Shown here in pieces: positions 52,326 to 61,630 of a stretch of 64,000 nucleotides of DNA; the first letter of the stretch is position 1; every line of letters starts with the position of its first letter. The translations under genes and the position numbers were made by a program. The notes under the pieces were generated by a model. That model did no database searches. It was not told where the DNA came from and worked only from the letters and a program-made list of their open reading frames with translations. Source of the DNA: Maricaulis sp. (lineage in GTDB: Bacteria > Pseudomonadota > Alphaproteobacteria > Caulobacterales > Maricaulaceae); contig NZ_JAEPNI010000001.1 in NCBI RefSeq assembly GCF_017643475.1, positions 1,116,001 through 1,180,000 on the forward strand, read 5' to 3'.

Positions 52326-54761
52326 TCAGGCCGATTTGCGACGGGCGACCCGGCGTGCGTGTTCGGTAAAGCGGGCGATTTCCGAACCCAGCTTGTTCGG
52401 CTGCATCGGTTTTTCGATATGGCTGTCGAAACCGATCTCCTTGTAGTACCGGATCTGTTCCGGCATGGCATTCGCTGTCAGCGCGATGGCCGGGGTACGG
52501 GGAAGGTGGTTCTCCTCCTCGATGAGGCGAATCTCCAGCAACGCGTCACTGCCGCACAGAATCGGCATCTGGATATCCATCAACAGGATGTCGAACTTGC
52601 CGGCCTGATAGGTGTCGACGGCTTCGCGGCCGTTTTCCACCAGGGTCAGTTCGACATTGAGCTGGTTGAGATAGGCCTGCAGAACGAGGCGGTTGGTTAG
52701 ATTGTCCTCGGCGGCGAGGATGCGTACCGGCGGTCCGTCCTGGGCCAGCGGTGAGGTCTGGACGACGGCATCACTCTCGCTCTCATCCTCCAGCTCGATC
52801 TCGTCGCTCTCCGGAAGCGGGATGAGGACGCAGAAGGTCGTCCCGACCTCCGGCTCGCTCTCGACACTGATTTCGCCGCCCATACTCCTAACCAGGCCAT
52901 CACAGATCGCAAGTCCCAGTCCCGTGCCTCCAAAACGACGCGTGGTTGACGTGTCCGCCTGGACAAACTTGTCGAAGATACGCGAGGCCTGTTCCTGGCT
53001 CATGCCGATGCCGGTATCGCTGACCTCAATGAGAACCAGATCCGGATTATTGGTGCCCGGGGCCTCTCCCAGGCGTACGGTTACACCGCCTTGCCTGGTG
53101 AATTTGAGCGCGTTGGAGACCAGATTGTTGATGATCTGCGAGATGCGCAGCGGATCGCCACGGCGGGCCAGCCCGCGCGGATCCCGGCTGGAGATGTCGA
53201 GTTTCAGTCCATTCCGGACCGCGACCGGGCCGAACAGGGCTTCAACCTGTTTGGTGATCTCGGACATCTCGAAGGAAGTTTCCTCCAACGGAAATTCTCC
53301 GGCCTCGATCTTGGAGAGATCGAGAATGTCGTCGAGCAATTGCATCAGCGTGTCACCGGACCGCACGATGGTATCGATTTTCTCGGCGTGCCGGTCCTCA
53401 AGATCCGCCTTGGCGAGAATGCGTGCCATGCCCAGAACGCCATTCATCGGCGTGCGGATCTCGTGGCTCATATTGGCCAGGAATTCCGACTTGGCACGAT
53501 TGGCCTGTTCCGCCTTGTCCAGGCTCTGCATCAGATCGGATATGTCGCTGATCGAGCCGGCCATGCGCGTAGGCCGACCATCCTTCTTAACAGCGAGTCC
53601 CCGGGCTCTGAACCAGTTGAAACTGCCATCGGCGCGCTGCAGCCTGTAACGAACATCGTACGGCGTACCGTCTTCCAGATGGGTCTTCACCGCCGTCAGC
53701 GTCGGGCCGTGATCATCGGGATGCAACGCCTTCTCGAATGAGCTGAATTTATCCGGGAAATGTTTTTGGTTGTCATAGCCCAGCAGCTCGCGGAAGCGGG
53801 GCGAGAAATAGACCTTGTTGGTGGCGATGTCCCAGTCCCAGATGCCGTCTGCAGATCCGCGAACAGCCAGCTCGAAGCGCTCTTCCTTGGCTCTAATTCG
53901 ATGATTGGCGTCTTCCTGCGCGCGCAGCATCTGCGTTTTCTGATGATGCGCGAGCAACAGGCTGTGGACTGCTGCACCTGCAAGCGCGGAGAAGATGGTT
54001 CCGATCAACAAGATTATGAGCGGGATCGCCGAACGCTCCTGGTCAAGTAATGCCTTGTTCGGGTGAAAACGCGCCATCCAGACCGAGCCCGGAAGGGCGA
54101 TGGTGGTATTCACCACTGCGTCGCGGCTCGCGGCTTCATCATCGTCGATGATGACTGACCCGCCTTCCAGCAATGTAACCGCAACCAGATCGCCCAGGGC
54201 CGTGTCCTTGAACGTCGTGACCAGGCGTTCAATGTCAAACACGGCGACCATCAGACCGTCGAAACGGCCGTTGATGTGCAGCGGGACAAAAGCCAGGAAG
54301 CCGACACCGCCCTGAACGAATTCGATTGAGTGGGTTGTATAGGTTTCGCGCGTGGTAACGGCGTTGCGAAGTGCCGTCGCGCGGTTTTCCTCGAACATCA
54401 GATCCAGGCCCAGCGCGGCTTCATTGCCGGCGAGGGGTTCGATCCAGGCGACCTGAAAATCGGGATTGGCCCATTCGATGGCCCGGATCTCGTTCTGGTC
54501 GACGATGTAGCGCGCGGCGTCATCGCGCCATCGCGCCTCGGTTGTCCCGCCATCAGCCTCCCAGCGCCGGGCCAGGCGTTCCAGTTCCGCCAGGTCACGA
54601 TTGACCCGGTCTTCCATGGCGTACTGGAAGTGGCGCGCACTCTCCTCGAGATGTCGCTCGATCTCGATGTTTTCCTGGTGGCGGGCGAGATAGGCAGATG
54701 CCGCCGAGATCGCTATCCCCGCGGCAAATACCAACGCTGTCACAAGTGTCTTTCTGGTCAT
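52326..54761 (-). CDS. Hybrid sensor histidine kinase with periplasmic CHASE-like sensor, PAS and receiver
   Basis: An 811-residue inner-membrane signalling protein. Order: helix 1 ([18 protein letters not shown]), CHASE-like periplasmic sensor (about 35-240), helix 2 ([19 protein letters not shown]), PAS (about 280-400, [20 protein letters not shown]), HisKA with H-box [19 protein letters not shown], HATPase ([30 protein letters not shown]) and a C-terminal receiver with phosphoacceptor Asp in [13 protein letters not shown]. No partner regulator is adjacent. The TTAA-N7-TTAC sequence at 54799-54813 upstream is an imperfect CtrA-like site. The start could also be GTG 54794. Confidence 0.92.
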   Translation of the reverse strand: MTRKTLVTALVFAAGIAISAASAYLARHQENIEIERHLEESARHFQYAMEDRVNRDLAELERLARRWEADGGTTEARWRDDAARYIVDQNEIRAIEWANPDFQVAWIEPLAGNEAALGLDLMFEENRATALRNAVTTRETYTTHSIEFVQGGVGFLAFVPLHINGRFDGLMVAVFDIERLVTTFKDTALGDLVAVTLLEGGSVIIDDDEAASRDAVVNTTIALPGSVWMARFHPNKALLDQERSAIPLIILLIGTIFSALAGAAVHSLLLAHHQKTQMLRAQEDANHRIRAKEERFELAVRGSADGIWDWDIATNKVYFSPRFRELLGYDNQKHFPDKFSSFEKALHPDDHGPTLTAVKTHLEDGTPYDVRYRLQRADGSFNWFRARGLAVKKDGRPTRMAGSISDISDLMQSLDKAEQANRAKSEFLANMSHEIRTPMNGVLGMARILAKADLEDRHAEKIDTIVRSGDTLMQLLDDILDLSKIEAGEFPLEETSFEMSEITKQVEALFGPVAVRNGLKLDISSRDPRGLARRGDPLRISQIINNLVSNALKFTRQGGVTVRLGEAPGTNNPDLVLIEVSDTGIGMSQEQASRIFDKFVQADTSTTRRFGGTGLGLAICDGLVRSMGGEISVESEPEVGTTFCVLIPLPESDEIELEDESESDAVVQTSPLAQDGPPVRILAAEDNLTNRLVLQAYLNQLNVELTLVENGREAVDTYQAGKFDILLMDIQMPILCGSDALLEIRLIEEENHLPRTPAIALTANAMPEQIRYYKEIGFDSHIEKPMQPNKLGSEIARFTEHARRVARRKSA

Positions 54762-54821
54762 CCGCCTTGCCCCTGTCGCATGGTAGCAAAGCACAACTTG
54801 TTTAAATCAAGCTTACCCGGA

Positions 54822-55655
54822 CTAGTCGGTGCCGTTCAGCAAGCGCTCATAGCTGTCGACCAGGGCCAGATAGGGCGGCACATTGGTGTTCTGGATTCCC
54901 GAGCCCGTATCTACCGCCATCTTGATTTCGAAATGCAGGTGGATCGTCGTCGGCGTGCCATTGAACTCGTTGGATACAAAACCCAGGCGTTCGCCGCGCG
55001 TGACACGGTCACCGGGGGAGACCTGCAGGCTGCTGGCTTCGAGGTGGAGATAGGTGTAGCGCACACCATCATCCGTGGTCAGGCGGACCGAATAGGAGCC
55101 GATCGAGGTGATCGTGCCGTCATCGGCAGCGACCGCCCAATGCACGGCATCCTGGCAGGTAGCAGGACGGATGTCCTGACCCTGGTGGCCGGTGCCGCTG
55201 GGGCACATCGGCGTGGAATAGCCCCGCGTTTCGCAGAAATTATCCCGCCAAGCATAGGCGTAGTTGTTGTCATTACACTGACCGCCAGCCGGGCCGAGGT
55301 AACCGCCATAGCCGTAAACCTGGCTGTTGGCATAGGCCTGGGCCGCTTCCATCGGGAAGCGCATGCCCGGCGCGTAATTTACCTGGGTCGTCTGGCCGGT
55401 GCCGGAATCTGGCGTCAGATCTCCCGGCGGCATGTAGGCGAATTCCTCGCCGGCATCATCAAGCGGCACGCTCGGCTCCGGCTCCGGTTCGGGTTCCGGG
55501 TCCTCGACCGGGTCTTCCGGCTCAGGGGCCGGTTCCTCAGCGGGCGGCGAATCGGCAGGTTCTGCGCCTTCATCGAGCGGCGGCCACCAGATCATGGCGG
55601 CAATGCCCGCCGTAGCGACCAGGGCAGCCAGGGTAAGTTCAGTGGAACGAGACAT
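54822..55655 (-). CDS. M23/LytM-type peptidase with Glu-Pro repeat linker
   Basis: A 277-residue protein. An N-terminal membrane anchor (LTLAALVATAGIAAMIWW) is followed by a Pro/Glu linker (residues 28-62, repeated EPEP), then a LytM domain near residues 150-250 with zinc ligands in GHQGQDIRPA and TTIHLHFEIKM. It may cut peptidoglycan crosslinks. The linker could span part of the periplasm. Extra cysteines (QCNDNN, FCETRG, MCPSG, TCQDA) suggest disulfides. It follows the 55658 gene by 2 nt. Confidence 0.88.
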   Translation of the reverse strand: MSRSTELTLAALVATAGIAAMIWWPPLDEGAEPADSPPAEEPAPEPEDPVEDPEPEPEPEPSVPLDDAGEEFAYMPPGDLTPDSGTGQTTQVNYAPGMRFPMEAAQAYANSQVYGYGGYLGPAGGQCNDNNYAYAWRDNFCETRGYSTPMCPSGTGHQGQDIRPATCQDAVHWAVAADDGTITSIGSYSVRLTTDDGVRYTYLHLEASSLQVSPGDRVTRGERLGFVSNEFNGTPTTIHLHFEIKMAVDTGSGIQNTNVPPYLALVDSYERLLNGTD

Positions 55656-55657
55656 GA

Positions 55658-56410
55658 CTATTCTCCTTCCTCTGGTGAGCCGGCGACAATGCCGATATTT
55701 TCAACGAGATCGCGACCATATTCCAGCTCCGAACAGCGGTCATCCGAGAGCGGAAACTCGCATTCGATCGTTATGGAATAGGCCGCGCCATAGCGGTTGA
55801 AATTGACCTCGACGCCATATTCGGTGCGGGAGATCCGGTAGCCGTCCGGATCCTGTGCGCGCAGTCGTCGCAGGGTGACCGGGTCGGGCGCTTCGGTATG
55901 TGCGAGGCGCGTTCCGAACACTTCAATCAGAATGCCGGGCGCGTTAATCGATGCTGTATAGAAGTCCTCCTGGGGAAACAGGAAGACGCGCGGAGTGTTG
56001 GCGAGCCGCAGTGTCGCGTTGGGTGGCAGCAGGACCGGCAGACGCGTCCGGGCGACCTGGGCAGCCTCGTTATTGGACGGGCGCGGGAAGGTCTGCGGCA
56101 GGCGAGCCGCAGTCGTGAAATTGTCGGAGAATTGTGCGTTCTGGCGTTGCAGGTCTTCGCGGACCTGACCCCAGTCGATCGGCATCACGCGCGGCCGGTC
56201 CGGACGTGGCGGTCGGGGTTGGAATGCCGTGGCCACGGAGAGCGTTGCCGGGCGAATGCGGCTGGCCTGGAGCTGTCCTGCCTGGGGCGAGACAGCACGT
56301 TCGCGCGCGGTGCTCGTACGTTCCTGGGCCTGGGCGATATTGGCTGGCGTGGACGTGGACAGAAGTGCCACCGCCAGCATCGATATTCCCAAGTTTAGCC
56401 GAGATTTCAT
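55658..56410 (-). CDS. Exported hypothetical protein upstream of the LytM peptidase
   Basis: A 250-residue periplasmic protein with a signal peptide (MLAVALLSTSTPANIAQAQ). It has an Arg/Pro-rich section (ATAFQPRPPRPDRPRVMPID) and a C-terminal globular part (VLLPPNATLRLANTPRVFLF, FNRYGAAYSITIECEFPL). No family recognised. It shares an operon with the M23 peptidase (2-nt gap), so it may act with or regulate it. Divergent from panD. Confidence 0.75.
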   Translation of the reverse strand: MKSRLNLGISMLAVALLSTSTPANIAQAQERTSTARERAVSPQAGQLQASRIRPATLSVATAFQPRPPRPDRPRVMPIDWGQVREDLQRQNAQFSDNFTTAARLPQTFPRPSNNEAAQVARTRLPVLLPPNATLRLANTPRVFLFPQEDFYTASINAPGILIEVFGTRLAHTEAPDPVTLRRLRAQDPDGYRISRTEYGVEVNFNRYGAAYSITIECEFPLSDDRCSELEYGRDLVENIGIVAGSPEEGE

Positions 56411-56611
56411 ATCAGCCTCCCCACCAGTTCAACGTATACCGTTTATGCATGTTTAGCATGAATGGCGGATGACGAACCAAGTATAGTTGGGTTCATCACG
56501 AATTTTGCCGCACTTGTGTTGCAGGCTTGTTCGGAACATCAGTGTCACAATGTTGAAATTGACCGCCGGGCACGTTATGTGCGGCGCAGCAAGAGTATTG
56601 GAGTTCGCGTG

Positions 56612-56977
56612 ATGCGCCTCACCATGATGAAGACGAAATTGCACCGGGCTGTCGTGACCCAGGCAGACCTGCACTACGAAGGTTCGATCTCCATCGACAA
56701 GGACCTGCTGGACGCTGCCGGCATCCTCAATAACGAGCAGGTCGACGTTCTCAACATCAATAATGGCGAGCGTTTCACGACCTATGCCATTGAGGCTCCG
56801 CGTGGCAGCCGTACGTTTGGCATCAATGGCGCTGCTGCCCGACTGGCACAGCCGGGCGATCGCATCATTGTTGTGGCCTATGCCGAGATGGACGCCGCCG
56901 AGGCGGAAGTCTGGGACCCGACTGTCGTCCTGCTGGACGAACACAACCAGGTTGTGACCCCGTCCAGGGCGGCGTGA
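56612..56977 (+). CDS. panD: Aspartate 1-decarboxylase precursor
   Basis: Converts aspartate to beta-alanine for pantothenate/CoA synthesis. The 121-residue proenzyme self-cleaves at Gly-Ser in [10 protein letters not shown], leaving a pyruvoyl-serine. The conserved [30 protein letters not shown] and IIVVAYAEM are present. GGAG precedes ATG 56612; the longer frame upstream is not PanD-like. Ends 2 nt before the convergent SIMPL gene. Confidence 0.95.
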   Translation: MRLTMMKTKLHRAVVTQADLHYEGSISIDKDLLDAAGILNNEQVDVLNINNGERFTTYAIEAPRGSRTFGINGAAARLAQPGDRIIVVAYAEMDAAEAEVWDPTVVLLDEHNQVVTPSRAA

Positions 56978-56979
56978 GC

Positions 56980-57690
56980 CTAACCGTTCGAGATACAGAA
57001 ATCCGCATGCACTGAAGCGCTGAGCGTTAACTCGCCGGCGGCAACAGGCGTGTCTGCCATCGCGCTCGCTTCCATACGCATCATGGTGTTGGCATACATC
57101 GGCTGCGGCATGGCCTGGTTCTCGCTCATGCGGACAATCCCGCACAATTCCAGACCTGCTGCGCTGGCATAAAGCTCGGCCTTTTCCATCAGGCGCTGAA
57201 CCGCCATGCGGCGTGCCTGGTCGAGGTCGTCAGCGGTGTCCTCGGCGCCAAAGCTCACGCTCTGGATATTGTTGGCGCCGGCGCCGACCATCGCATCGAC
57301 CACATCACCGACATTGTCCAGATCACGCACCCGCGCCGAGACGATATTCTGGGCGGTATAACCCGTCAGTCGACGTTCGGTGCGACGATCATCCCACTCA
57401 TAATGAGGTTGCAATGTCAGGCTGGCCGTCTGCATGTCACGGCGGTCAACGCCTTCACGGCGCAGGGCCGTGAAGACCGCATTCATCATCTGCGCATTCT
57501 CGCGCACGGCGGCCTGCGCCGTCGGCGCCGTCACCACGACGCCTGAACGGACAGTCGCGAATTCCGGTTCGATCTGGACTTCCGCTGTCGCGGACAGCGA
57601 CAGGGTCGGCTGGGTGGCAGGTGTCTCCTGGGCCAAGGCAGAAGCGCTGGCAGAAACAATCAGGCTGGCGGCGATAAGCGGTCGGAACAT
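56980..57690 (-). CDS. SIMPL-domain (DUF541) periplasmic protein
   Basis: A 236-residue exported protein. The signal peptide (LIAASLIVSASASALAQ) is followed by LSLSATAEVQIEPEFATVRS, the typical SIMPL start, then LTGYTAQNIVSARVRDLDNV and LDQARRMAVQRLMEKAELYA. DUF541 proteins are linked to envelope stress or ring-shaped assemblies (BP26 type). GGAGAG precedes ATG 57690. Confidence 0.9.
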   Translation of the reverse strand: MFRPLIAASLIVSASASALAQETPATQPTLSLSATAEVQIEPEFATVRSGVVVTAPTAQAAVRENAQMMNAVFTALRREGVDRRDMQTASLTLQPHYEWDDRRTERRLTGYTAQNIVSARVRDLDNVGDVVDAMVGAGANNIQSVSFGAEDTADDLDQARRMAVQRLMEKAELYASAAGLELCGIVRMSENQAMPQPMYANTMMRMEASAMADTPVAAGELTLSASVHADFCISNG

Positions 57691-57907
57691 GGTCACTCTC
57701 CGGGTTGCACGCATGAAGTGAAGTCATCCTAAGCGATCAACCCGGCATTGTCTTGTCGGTATCGATCACCCGATCTGTCCATCCTCCTAGCTGCCCAATC
57801 CTGCCGCCAAGCTGAACCGGACGGCCATTTTCCTGCCGCATGTCTGTTTTGGACTTGCCCGGGGCGGACAAATGTCTGACCGTTCCGCCTGTCCAGGGGA
57901 GGGGATA

Positions 57908-58450
57908 ATGTCCGATAATCCATGTCTGGCCTGCCCGGTCGACCAGACCTGTTGCCGCGAGCTCGACTGGATGCGCCTCAGCCCGGCCGAGTTCGATCGT
58001 GTTTTCGGCGATGTCGCCGATCAGATGGAGTGCAAGCCGGAAGGCCCCTTCCTGCTGGTGCGCGCCCGCAACAAGGCGTCCTGCCCGCGCTGGGAAGGTC
58101 AATGCACCGTCTATGAACAGCGTCCGATGGAATGCCGTCTCTATCCGCAGGCCATTGGCAGTGTCTTTGATGGCCGCGAAATGGTGCTCTCTGTTCATGG
58201 CGAAACGCCATGCCCCTGGCGCAACCGGCTGCGCGGTTCTGACGATCTCGCCACGGACATGGTCCGCGCCCTGGGACGCGAGCTCGCCCGCGACGGCCAG
58301 CCGGTCCGCGTGGTTCGCGAGGAAGGACCGGGCAAGCTGGAAATCACCTGGCGTCGTCTCCTTCGCAAGCTGTTCGGTTTCGGTCGCTACGAAAACGCGC
58401 AGTACCACCCCGTCATTGACCTCGCAGCCCTGCTGCGCGGCCGCCGCTGA
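57908..58450 (+). CDS. YkgJ-family cysteine-cluster protein
   Basis: A 180-residue cytoplasmic protein with the YkgJ/Fe-S oxidoreductase-like cysteine pattern: CLACPVDQTCCRELDW, CPRWEGQCTVYEQRPMECRL and TPCPWRNRL. It probably binds zinc or an iron-sulfur cluster; the reaction is unknown. AGGGGAGGGG precedes ATG 57908. It is the last gene before tRNA-Ile. Confidence 0.88.
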   Translation: MSDNPCLACPVDQTCCRELDWMRLSPAEFDRVFGDVADQMECKPEGPFLLVRARNKASCPRWEGQCTVYEQRPMECRLYPQAIGSVFDGREMVLSVHGETPCPWRNRLRGSDDLATDMVRALGRELARDGQPVRVVREEGPGKLEITWRRLLRKLFGFGRYENAQYHPVIDLAALLRGRR

Positions 58451-58534
58451 CTGCACTTGCCGATCCGGCAACACACACAATGGCTTGGCGGGCTGAATAA
58501 AGGACGATAACCATGACACGCTTACCAAGCGAGC

Positions 58535-58611
58535 GGGCCTGTAGCTCAATTGGTTAGAGCCGGCGGCTCATAACCGCTTGGTTGGGGGTTCGAGTCCCTC
58601 CGGGCCCACCA
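58535..58611 (+). tRNA. tRNA-Ile2 (anticodon CAT, lysidine type)
   Basis: A complete cloverleaf with encoded CCA: acceptor GGGCCTG/CGGGCCC, D-arm GCTC/GAGC, anticodon arm GGCGG-CTCATAA-CCGCT, T-arm GGGGG/CCCTC. The anticodon is CAT. Resemblance of the anticodon arm and variable region to ileX-type tRNA (CTCATAA then CGCTTGGT) favours Ile2, read after TilS modification, over elongator Met. It is immediately followed by the convergent radical-SAM operon. Confidence 0.88.
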
Positions 58612-58724
58612 TTCTTTTCAAGCTCCGTTTCGAGCGCGGACCGTACGAAATTGATCGTCGGTGTTGACGCTCAGGGCGCCGTGCCGTGGTGTGAACTGGC
58701 AAGTTTGGGGCTGTTTCGGTGGTG

Positions 58725-59693
58725 TCAGGGCACCGGACTCTGTTCACACAAGGTCCCGTACTGGACAGACTTCCAGTAATCGAGCGCCCATACGGCCATC
58801 ATGACACGATGATAGGCACCAAGTTCCGAGGTGATCTCGCAGCCCTTTGCCTCGCCGGACAGGGGGGCGTTTGGCTCACTGGAGTCGTTGGGCCCCCATG
58901 AGCCATCTTCAAGCTGAGCACTCGCGAGATGATCGAGTGCACGCTCTATAAAGGGGTCAACTTGCTGGGGCCGGGCCATGAGAAGAGCGAGGACTATTTC
59001 GCTTACGAGATCCCAGTCTTCCACCGCAAGTACAAGTTCGAGCTGGCCCAGGGCTCGCTCCAACAGCCCGTCGCTCCACGCGATCTGGGTGCCGCCGGCC
59101 CAGGACAAATCCCTGTTGCCAAAATCCGTAAGGTAATAAATCCAGTGTGTTGCATCATACAGGGCTGGACGATTGGCGTGTGTAAACAAGGCTTCCGTGT
59201 ACGCAAGGTGACGGAAGTGTTTCCAGGAGGGAAGGGAAGAGTGGAGTCCATGTCCTTCCATAGCCCATTTGAGTTCGGCGAAACGCATTGGCGACCGCGC
59301 TGTGTAGATCGCTTCCGGGCGGTTCATCCATGCCTCGACGACTGTGTCAGGCAAGATCCGTCTGCTTGTCTCGAAGCCGATCGCGCGCCGCATTATGAGG
59401 TGTGCAGGGAGGCAGAGCGGGTGTCCGGTCTCCGGGAAGAGGTGCAGCCCGGTTGAGCTGTAGGCGGAAGACAATGCGTTCCGAATGGCCCGGACAAGTC
59501 CCGACACTCCCTCGGAAGCATTATTCGCTATGCAGAAAACGGCCAGATCTGCGAGGCAGGTCTGGTGGTATTCGCAAGGAGAATGCCTGCAGTCGCGTGG
59601 CACAAGCATATCGAGTCGGCATTCCAGCCAACGCGACGCCCGGTCTCGGGACAGGGACAGAAGCGTCGAGACCGGGCGTCCATCATCGGGCAT
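58725..59693 (-). CDS. Alpha-toroid (terpene-cyclase-like repeat) protein of radical-SAM operon
   Basis: A 322-residue soluble protein without signal peptide. The C-terminal part has a QW-like prenyltransferase/squalene-cyclase repeat (AQLEDGSWG, 259-267). A distinctive THWIYYLTDFG lies at 182-192. No DXDD or DXXD cyclase motif is seen, so terpene chemistry is unlikely. An N-terminal cysteine set C35-x4-C40-x5-C46 may bind metal or a cluster. It starts 3 nt after the small Tat protein and is last in the operon. I infer a peptide-handling or partner role; no named family is assigned. Confidence 0.8.
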   Translation of the reverse strand: MPDDGRPVSTLLSLSRDRASRWLECRLDMLVPRDCRHSPCEYHQTCLADLAVFCIANNASEGVSGLVRAIRNALSSAYSSTGLHLFPETGHPLCLPAHLIMRRAIGFETSRRILPDTVVEAWMNRPEAIYTARSPMRFAELKWAMEGHGLHSSLPSWKHFRHLAYTEALFTHANRPALYDATHWIYYLTDFGNRDLSWAGGTQIAWSDGLLERALGQLELVLAVEDWDLVSEIVLALLMARPQQVDPFIERALDHLASAQLEDGSWGPNDSSEPNAPLSGEAKGCEITSELGAYHRVMMAVWALDYWKSVQYGTLCEQSPVP

Positions 59694-59696
59694 GGG

Positions 59697-60101
59697 TCAG
59701 TACCTTCTGCCGCGATTATTGTTTAGCGGACGTTGAATGTCCCGCATCGAGTTTGTAACGCCAGCGCGGTCGAGCACGCCGATCTGCTGGGAACTCAGTG
59801 CGGAGGCGTTTACACCGCAGCCCACTATGGCGAGCCACGCATCCGGTGGCGTGTTGGGGTTGAGGCCGAGCCGGGTCAGGATTTCGGCGCGGTCTACAGG
59901 GGTGCCGCCCGGCATCATTGCTCTGGCCTGGGGATTGATGGCCAGGCTGTCCGCGCTGTTGTTCTGGATGGCCCGCAGCGCGCTTGGATCGATTTGGCGC
60001 TGGGGTTGCCGTATTTGAGCTTCCGCACTGCTCCCGAGCGCCGCGGCCCCCGCGGCGACGGATGCGCCCACCATGAAATCTCGCCTTGATTTTTCAGTCA
60101 T
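59697..60101 (-). CDS. Small Tat-signal protein, candidate radical-SAM substrate
   Basis: A 134-residue protein. It has a twin-arginine signal (SRRDFMVGASVAAGAAALGS, cut likely after Ala28), then a Gln/Asn/Pro-rich mature part. One region looks folded or conserved (RAEILTRLGLNPNTPPDAWL), followed by IVGCGVNASALSS with the only cysteine, Cys95. The C-terminus is basic (QRPLNNNRGRRY). A perfect AAGGAGG lies 7 nt before the ATG, implying high expression. Its position between a SPASM radical-SAM gene (22 nt) and a toroid protein gene (3 nt) suggests it is the modified and exported product. Confidence 0.8.
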   Translation of the reverse strand: MTEKSRRDFMVGASVAAGAAALGSSAEAQIRQPQRQIDPSALRAIQNNSADSLAINPQARAMMPGGTPVDRAEILTRLGLNPNTPPDAWLAIVGCGVNASALSSQQIGVLDRAGVTNSMRDIQRPLNNNRGRRY

Positions 60102-60123
60102 GATTTTCCTCCTTGGCAGTGAA

Positions 60124-61578
60124 CTATTTTTCTGACGGTGCAGATGCGAGTGCATGAGTGATCTGGCGCTCAGAGTGTTCAGAGAGAGCAGCCCTGAAAG
60201 TGCGTTCGAAATCATCGCAATAGGCGTTGTAAATGTCGCCTGTGTTGTACTCCGCGTACTGTGCGCAACCACCTCCGCAAACCAGTGCATAGCGGCATCT
60301 CTGGCAGGTTGGCAGGGTTTCAATGCTTCTTGAGAACCAGCGCTCGGTTGCCTTTTCGTCCAGGCTGAGACTCTTGTCCGGCCCATAGGCGCCTATGCGG
60401 CTGCAGGCCTTGCCGACTGACTCCCAGCACGCATAGACGTGCCCGTCCGCGGCCATGATGAAATTCCCGGTATTGGCCGAACAAAATGTGCTTTTGAGGC
60501 CGAACCGGGCGTTTTCATTGAATACCGGCCCCATGGCGCGTTCAGCATGGATAGCCGGCGCGCTCGTGAAGACATTGTCAAACTCCCGACATCGGTCGTT
60601 CAGGGCAGTAACAATATCACCGTGGTCAATCTCGGCATGGACAGTGCCTTCAACGTCCTTGTCGTAGACGGTGTTGGCGTAAATGATCACCTGCGGATGA
60701 TCGATCCAGCCCCTCAATGCGAAGTCCGAGATGATGGTATCGAAGTGGTGAATGTTTGAAGGGTCGACGTGCACGCGGATCTGGATCTGGGCATCGGTCT
60801 GCTCGAGTGCGAGGTCGATATTCGCGACAATCTTGTCAAACGAGCTCTCCTTGCCGATGTAAACCCTGCGCTTGTCATGGATATCCTTGGGGCCATCGAT
60901 CGAAATCTGGACCTGCTCTATGCCACCAGACCCGATGAGCTCGAGGAACGCTTCCAGGTCGTGTCCATTTGTAATGCAGGCAAAGTGATGCCCTGCGGCC
61001 TGACCGCTACGGACGATGTGCGTGACAACATCCAAATTGGCACGATCCAACGGCTCTCCGCCATAGAGCACTATCTGCCCGCCAGGGGGTTGTCCGCGGG
61101 TCTTCTTGATTTCTGCAATCGCCGCCAGAGCTGCATCCGCCTGCTCCCGGCTCATCACCACATTCCCCTTGTGGTGGGAAATTTCACCACTCGTGCTCTT
61201 GAGCGCGTTTTGCATCGGGCGCTCGAAGCAATAAGTGCAACGGTAATTGCAGTCGAGATTGGGAACGATCATGAAGGCAGGCTTGGAATGCAGGGCGTCG
61301 TGGAGTGCGCCGGCTAAGTTCACCACGTTTTCCTGCTCTTCGGCACGGGACATTTCGACCAGATGCCCGCGGTCATACCATTCTTTCTTGAGTGGAAGCG
61401 GCAAGGTTCCAATCACTTCCTCAATAGCCGCTTCGTTGCGGGGGTGGAGCGCGTTGGCCAGTGGCGCACCGATACGCTCGGAAATGAAATCCATGGAGCC
61501 CGAAAGCCCGTTCATCAGAACATAACCGCCGCTCGGGAGACGGGTTGAAAGGATGGTGTAGGAGCTGAGTCTGAACAT
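60124..61578 (-). CDS. Radical SAM/SPASM-domain peptide or protein maturase
   Basis: A 484-residue enzyme. The radical-SAM cluster site is LDCNYRCTYCFERP (C110, C114, C117). The SAM-binding glycine region is VLYGGEPL, and VQISIDGPKDIHDKRR is the usual strand. The C-terminal SPASM domain has the full cysteine pattern: FCSANTGNF, HVYACWES, CQRCRYALVCGGGCAQY and YCDDF, for two auxiliary [4Fe-4S] clusters. Such enzymes alter peptide side chains or, as anSME, sulfatases. ATG 61578 is preferred; the in-frame TTG 61638 lies inside an operator-like palindrome. First gene of a three-gene operon. Confidence 0.92.
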   Translation of the reverse strand: MFRLSSYTILSTRLPSGGYVLMNGLSGSMDFISERIGAPLANALHPRNEAAIEEVIGTLPLPLKKEWYDRGHLVEMSRAEEQENVVNLAGALHDALHSKPAFMIVPNLDCNYRCTYCFERPMQNALKSTSGEISHHKGNVVMSREQADAALAAIAEIKKTRGQPPGGQIVLYGGEPLDRANLDVVTHIVRSGQAAGHHFACITNGHDLEAFLELIGSGGIEQVQISIDGPKDIHDKRRVYIGKESSFDKIVANIDLALEQTDAQIQIRVHVDPSNIHHFDTIISDFALRGWIDHPQVIIYANTVYDKDVEGTVHAEIDHGDIVTALNDRCREFDNVFTSAPAIHAERAMGPVFNENARFGLKSTFCSANTGNFIMAADGHVYACWESVGKACSRIGAYGPDKSLSLDEKATERWFSRSIETLPTCQRCRYALVCGGGCAQYAEYNTGDIYNAYCDDFERTFRAALSEHSERQITHALASAPSEK

Positions 61579-61630
61579 GGGCGGCACCGACTGTTGATGT
61601 GTCCAAGCATTGAGTCGTCGGAAAAAGTTC

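Noticed and set aside
58535-58611. Elongator tRNA-Met reading of the CAT anticodon
   Set aside because: The anticodon arm and variable region resemble ileX-type tRNA-Ile2 more closely; kept as an alternative only.
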